DNA of 7,974 nucleotides. Source: a bacterium (GTDB taxonomy: Bacteria; Latescibacterota; UBA2968; GCA-2709665). The notes under the pieces are model-generated. The model was not told the origin of the DNA and ran no database searches. It saw nothing but the letters and a program-made list of their open reading frames with translations. The position numbers and the translations under genes are program-made. Position 1 is the first letter of the stretch; the number at the start of each line of letters is the position of its first letter. This document shows, piece after piece, positions 5,988 through 7,974 of the stretch. The DNA is taken from the NCBI GenBank assembly GCA_027619145.1, contig JAQCGA010000163.1:1-7974 (forward strand). The letters run 5' to 3'.

Positions 5988-6019
5988 ATGAATTTTTGTT
6001 AACAAAATGAATATTTGTT
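5988..6019 (+). promoter_or_regulatory. Palindrome and direct repeat in the operon leader, candidate operator
   Basis: TTTTGTTAACAAAA (5994-6007) is a perfect 14-base palindrome. Overlapping it, ATGAATTTTTGTT (5988-6000) recurs as ATGAATATTTGTT (6007-6019), 12 of 13 bases identical, 19 bases apart or nearly two helical turns. The stretch is far more AT-rich than its flanks and lies between the predicted transcription start and the ribosome site, where a repressor would act. The regulator is unknown. Confidence 0.5.
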
Positions 6020-6034
6020 TTAAGGGGAATTGCA

Positions 6035-7165
6035 ATGAAACGGGTTCTGATGGTGCTTTTGTTGTGTGGTATTGCGTGGCCGGTATTTGCTGAGGAGGCG
6101 TTTTCGGTTCGATATTTTAATACTCCGGCAGACAGACCACCGGGCCCCGAAGAATACCGGGTGCCTGAAGAGGAGGATGAGGCTTTTCTGGATGGGGTGT
6201 TGCAGGAGATTTTTCCAGAGGGGATGGCGGGGTTGTCCGAGGAGGCGAAAGCGATTGAGATTATGCGGTACGTATCTTCGGCGCTGGAGTTGAAGAACAA
6301 CGGCGGGTCTGCGACGAAGGTGTTGCGAGAAGGGTATGCAATTTGTGGTGGGACGACTCGCGCGTTTCGGGTTTTGTGCCGAAAAGCAGGGATTCCGTCG
6401 CGTTACATTGGGGCGTTTTATCTTCGGCCCGTTCAGGGTGGGCATGCAATCAGTGAAGTGTACTACGGCGGGAAGTGGCGTTTGTTGGATCCGACATTTG
6501 CGATGTTCTATTATTCGAAAAATGGGTACGATGGGACAGGAGAAATAGCGTCTTTTCACGATGTGGTGTTGAACCCGGATGGGTGGACAGCGATGAAGGT
6601 GGTGGAGAAGCCGTGGGGTGGAATGTACGATGCGTCCATACGGGCGTTTGGCGTTGCACCTGCGGGGCCAGATTATTTGAAGGATGTGTACGGAACGTCG
6701 ATCGTGGAGTTGTACCATAAATATGCAACGGAGACGTTTCCTGTGGCTTATGGAAGTGATGATCCGGTATCGTTTCCGGTGGATGTGGATCTGCGGGAAG
6801 CGGCAGTGTTTGAAGTGGGGAAGGTCGATGGGGACTCGCGCGATGTGGTGCTGGCGGCGCTCAATGGTACAACGTATGTTGGCGGCCATTATGTGGGCGG
6901 ATCGTTTCCGCCAGGTTTCCACACGTGGTCTCTTCAAACGCCCGGGCGTTGTCGGGTTCGGGTGACGTATTCGAGTACTGCGGAGAATCCTCCTGCGTTG
7001 CGTTTTGTACCGTTGAAGGCGGTTCGTCTGGCGGAGTTTCGATCTGAGGGAAAGCAATCTGTGTTCGAATTGCTGGTGATTGGGCCGGAGGCAATTTTTT
7101 CGATTTATAGCCCGGAACGCACATTTGTTGTGGACGCGATTGAAGCGATGAGATCGGCGCAATAA
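6035..7165 (+). CDS. Secreted transglutaminase-like superfamily protein
   Basis: The 376-residue product has a Sec signal peptide (basic MKR, hydrophobic core 4-15, likely cut after VFA at 19). A transglutaminase-like (papain-fold) core spans about 65-160. The three expected catalytic residues are present in the right order: C104 in GYAICGGTTRAFRVLCRKAGIPSRYIGAF (residues 100-128), H137 in GGHAISEVYY, and D152 in WRLLDPTF. The pattern is that of bacterial transglutaminase-core proteins, several of which are proteases or amidases rather than cross-linkers, so the reaction is not known. Residues about 240-360 look beta-rich and may be an accessory sandwich domain; I do not recognise a family. 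AAGGGG seven bases before the ATG supports the start. The next gene starts 13 bases after the stop, so both are probably co-transcribed. Codons ending in G dominate, unlike the minus-strand genes. Confidence 0.85.
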   Translation: MKRVLMVLLLCGIAWPVFAEEAFSVRYFNTPADRPPGPEEYRVPEEEDEAFLDGVLQEIFPEGMAGLSEEAKAIEIMRYVSSALELKNNGGSATKVLREGYAICGGTTRAFRVLCRKAGIPSRYIGAFYLRPVQGGHAISEVYYGGKWRLLDPTFAMFYYSKNGYDGTGEIASFHDVVLNPDGWTAMKVVEKPWGGMYDASIRAFGVAPAGPDYLKDVYGTSIVELYHKYATETFPVAYGSDDPVSFPVDVDLREAAVFEVGKVDGDSRDVVLAALNGTTYVGGHYVGGSFPPGFHTWSLQTPGRCRVRVTYSSTAENPPALRFVPLKAVRLAEFRSEGKQSVFELLVIGPEAIFSIYSPERTFVVDAIEAMRSAQ

Positions 7166-7178
7166 TACAGGAGATAGA

Positions 7179-7974
7179 ATGATGTTCAAGATTCAACGCG
7201 AGGCGCATCCCAGACTGTATTCTCCGGTGGACGATCCAGAGTACCGGTTTGCACGGCCGGGAGATTCGGTGAGAAAGCGGATTCTGAAGAACATGGTCGC
7301 AGACTGCGAGTTGTTTTATAAGCAGAAACCGTGGACACGGATTCCGGAACGGTCGGATAGCCCGCATCCGTATCACCAGTTGTATTTGACGTTTTATACG
7401 GGGATGCACGCGACGGCGTTGATGGAGAATTATGCGTTTGCCTGGCGTTTGACGAGAGATGCTCGGTGGCTGAAGCGGGCGCGAGATTGGATGAATGCAG
7501 CGGCTTCCTGGGAACATAGTGATCGGGTAGAGGAACATTTTTATACGGCGAACCGCTACATGCATGCGTTTGCACTTGCGCTGGATCTGCTGGATGGAGA
7601 GTTGGATAAAAAAGAAAAGAAACGGGCGACGGATTGTCTGGTGCGCTTGCTGGAACGGTGGTGGCCAGATGTGGAGAAAAACAGGCATTCTACCGATGGG
7701 AATCACCACGCGGTGGTGGACAATGGGCATTTTGGAGTAGCGGCATTGTACCTGCTGGGCAAGCATCCAATGGCGGAGAAGTGGGTTGCTGCGGTGGTGG
7801 ATCGGTTCAGGAGTGGGGTGATGCCGCACGGGTGTGGGCAAGATGGGGAACCGGGAGACGGGGCCACATTTTGGCCGTGGGAGAATTTATGGATGTTGCA
7901 GTTTGCGGATGCGTTGAAGAATGTGACGGGGGTGGATCTGTACCGGGAGTTCCCCAAACGGCTGGTGAAACCGC
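7179..7974 (+). CDS. Heparinase II/III-like (alpha/alpha toroid) protein, N-terminal part, cut by the window edge
   Basis: The frame stays open for 265 residues to the right edge with no stop. The start is ATG-ATG at 7179/7182, preceded by AGGAG at 7169-7173. HPRLYS near the N-terminus (10-15) recalls the HPRL opening of heparinase II/III and DUF4962 proteins. The body is almost all helical with repeated Trp, Tyr and His patches typical of an alpha/alpha toroid: YHQLYLTFYTGMHATALMEN (65-84), HFYTANRYMHAFALALDLL (120-138), DGNHHAVVDNGHFGVAALYL (173-192) and a Gly-rich HGCGQDGEPGDGATFWPW (217-234). The N-H-H stretch at 175-177 stands where such lyases often have substrate-contacting residues. 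No signal peptide is visible, so it may act in the cytoplasm although its operon partner is secreted. The C-terminal half, needed to confirm a lyase, lies outside. A non-catalytic toroid or a glycosidase is possible. Confidence 0.7.
   Translation, partial: MMFKIQREAHPRLYSPVDDPEYRFARPGDSVRKRILKNMVADCELFYKQKPWTRIPERSDSPHPYHQLYLTFYTGMHATALMENYAFAWRLTRDARWLKRARDWMNAAASWEHSDRVEEHFYTANRYMHAFALALDLLDGELDKKEKKRATDCLVRLLERWWPDVEKNRHSTDGNHHAVVDNGHFGVAALYLLGKHPMAEKWVAAVVDRFRSGVMPHGCGQDGEPGDGATFWPWENLWMLQFADALKNVTGVDLYREFPKRLVKP

Noticed and set aside
6020..7189. Open frame of 389 codons on the minus strand opposite the transglutaminase-like gene
   Set aside because: Its composition is dominated by Arg, His, Pro and Ile, as expected from reading G-rich codons backwards. 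The plus-strand frame has a signal peptide, a ribosome site and a catalytic triad.
6861..7841. Open frame of 326 codons on the minus strand spanning the two plus-strand genes
   Set aside because: It overlaps two supported genes and has the same shadow composition (His, Arg, Pro, Ile) and no recognisable domain.

Overview
The window reads as bacterial chromosome, probably from a Gram-negative (diderm) species. It holds a lipoprotein with a clear lipobox, a small secreted protein that could belong to the outer envelope, and several sigma-70-like promoters with TTGACA boxes and 17-base spacers. The lineage cannot be fixed from the sequence. Housekeeping genes together with a polysaccharide-lyase-like gene would fit an uncultivated environmental heterotroph, but that is an impression only.

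Layout. Bases 1-5804 carry seven genes, all on the minus strand. In order of transcription (right to left) they are: pyrC (dihydroorotase) and carA (carbamoyl-phosphate synthase small subunit), two steps of pyrimidine synthesis; a small secreted protein of unknown function; a single-pass membrane protein with a LytR C-terminal domain; rsfS (ribosome silencing factor); mtnA (methylthioribose-1-phosphate isomerase, methionine salvage); and the start of a lipoprotein whose visible end may be the beginning of a SPOR domain. Bases 6035-7974 carry two genes on the plus strand, 13 bases apart and probably one operon: a secreted transglutaminase-like protein and the first 265 residues of a heparinase II/III-like (alpha/alpha toroid) protein that runs off the right edge. 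No carB or pyrB is present in the window.

Regulation. Candidate promoters precede the lipoprotein, the small secreted protein, carA, pyrC and the transglutaminase-like gene. The carA promoter lies inside a 42-base array of degenerate 7-base repeats. A strong intrinsic terminator follows the small secreted protein. A second terminator-like hairpin, built of three stems, fills the rsfS-mtnA gap. In both cases the T-tract ends only 10-14 bases before the next start codon, which suggests read-through control, attenuation or leaderless starts. The leader of the plus-strand operon has a perfect 14-base palindrome and a 13-base direct repeat, a likely operator.

The plus strand looks rich in G and T across genes of both orientations. 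This would fit a leading-strand skew, with the housekeeping genes on the lagging strand. No RNA gene, insertion sequence or CRISPR array was seen.
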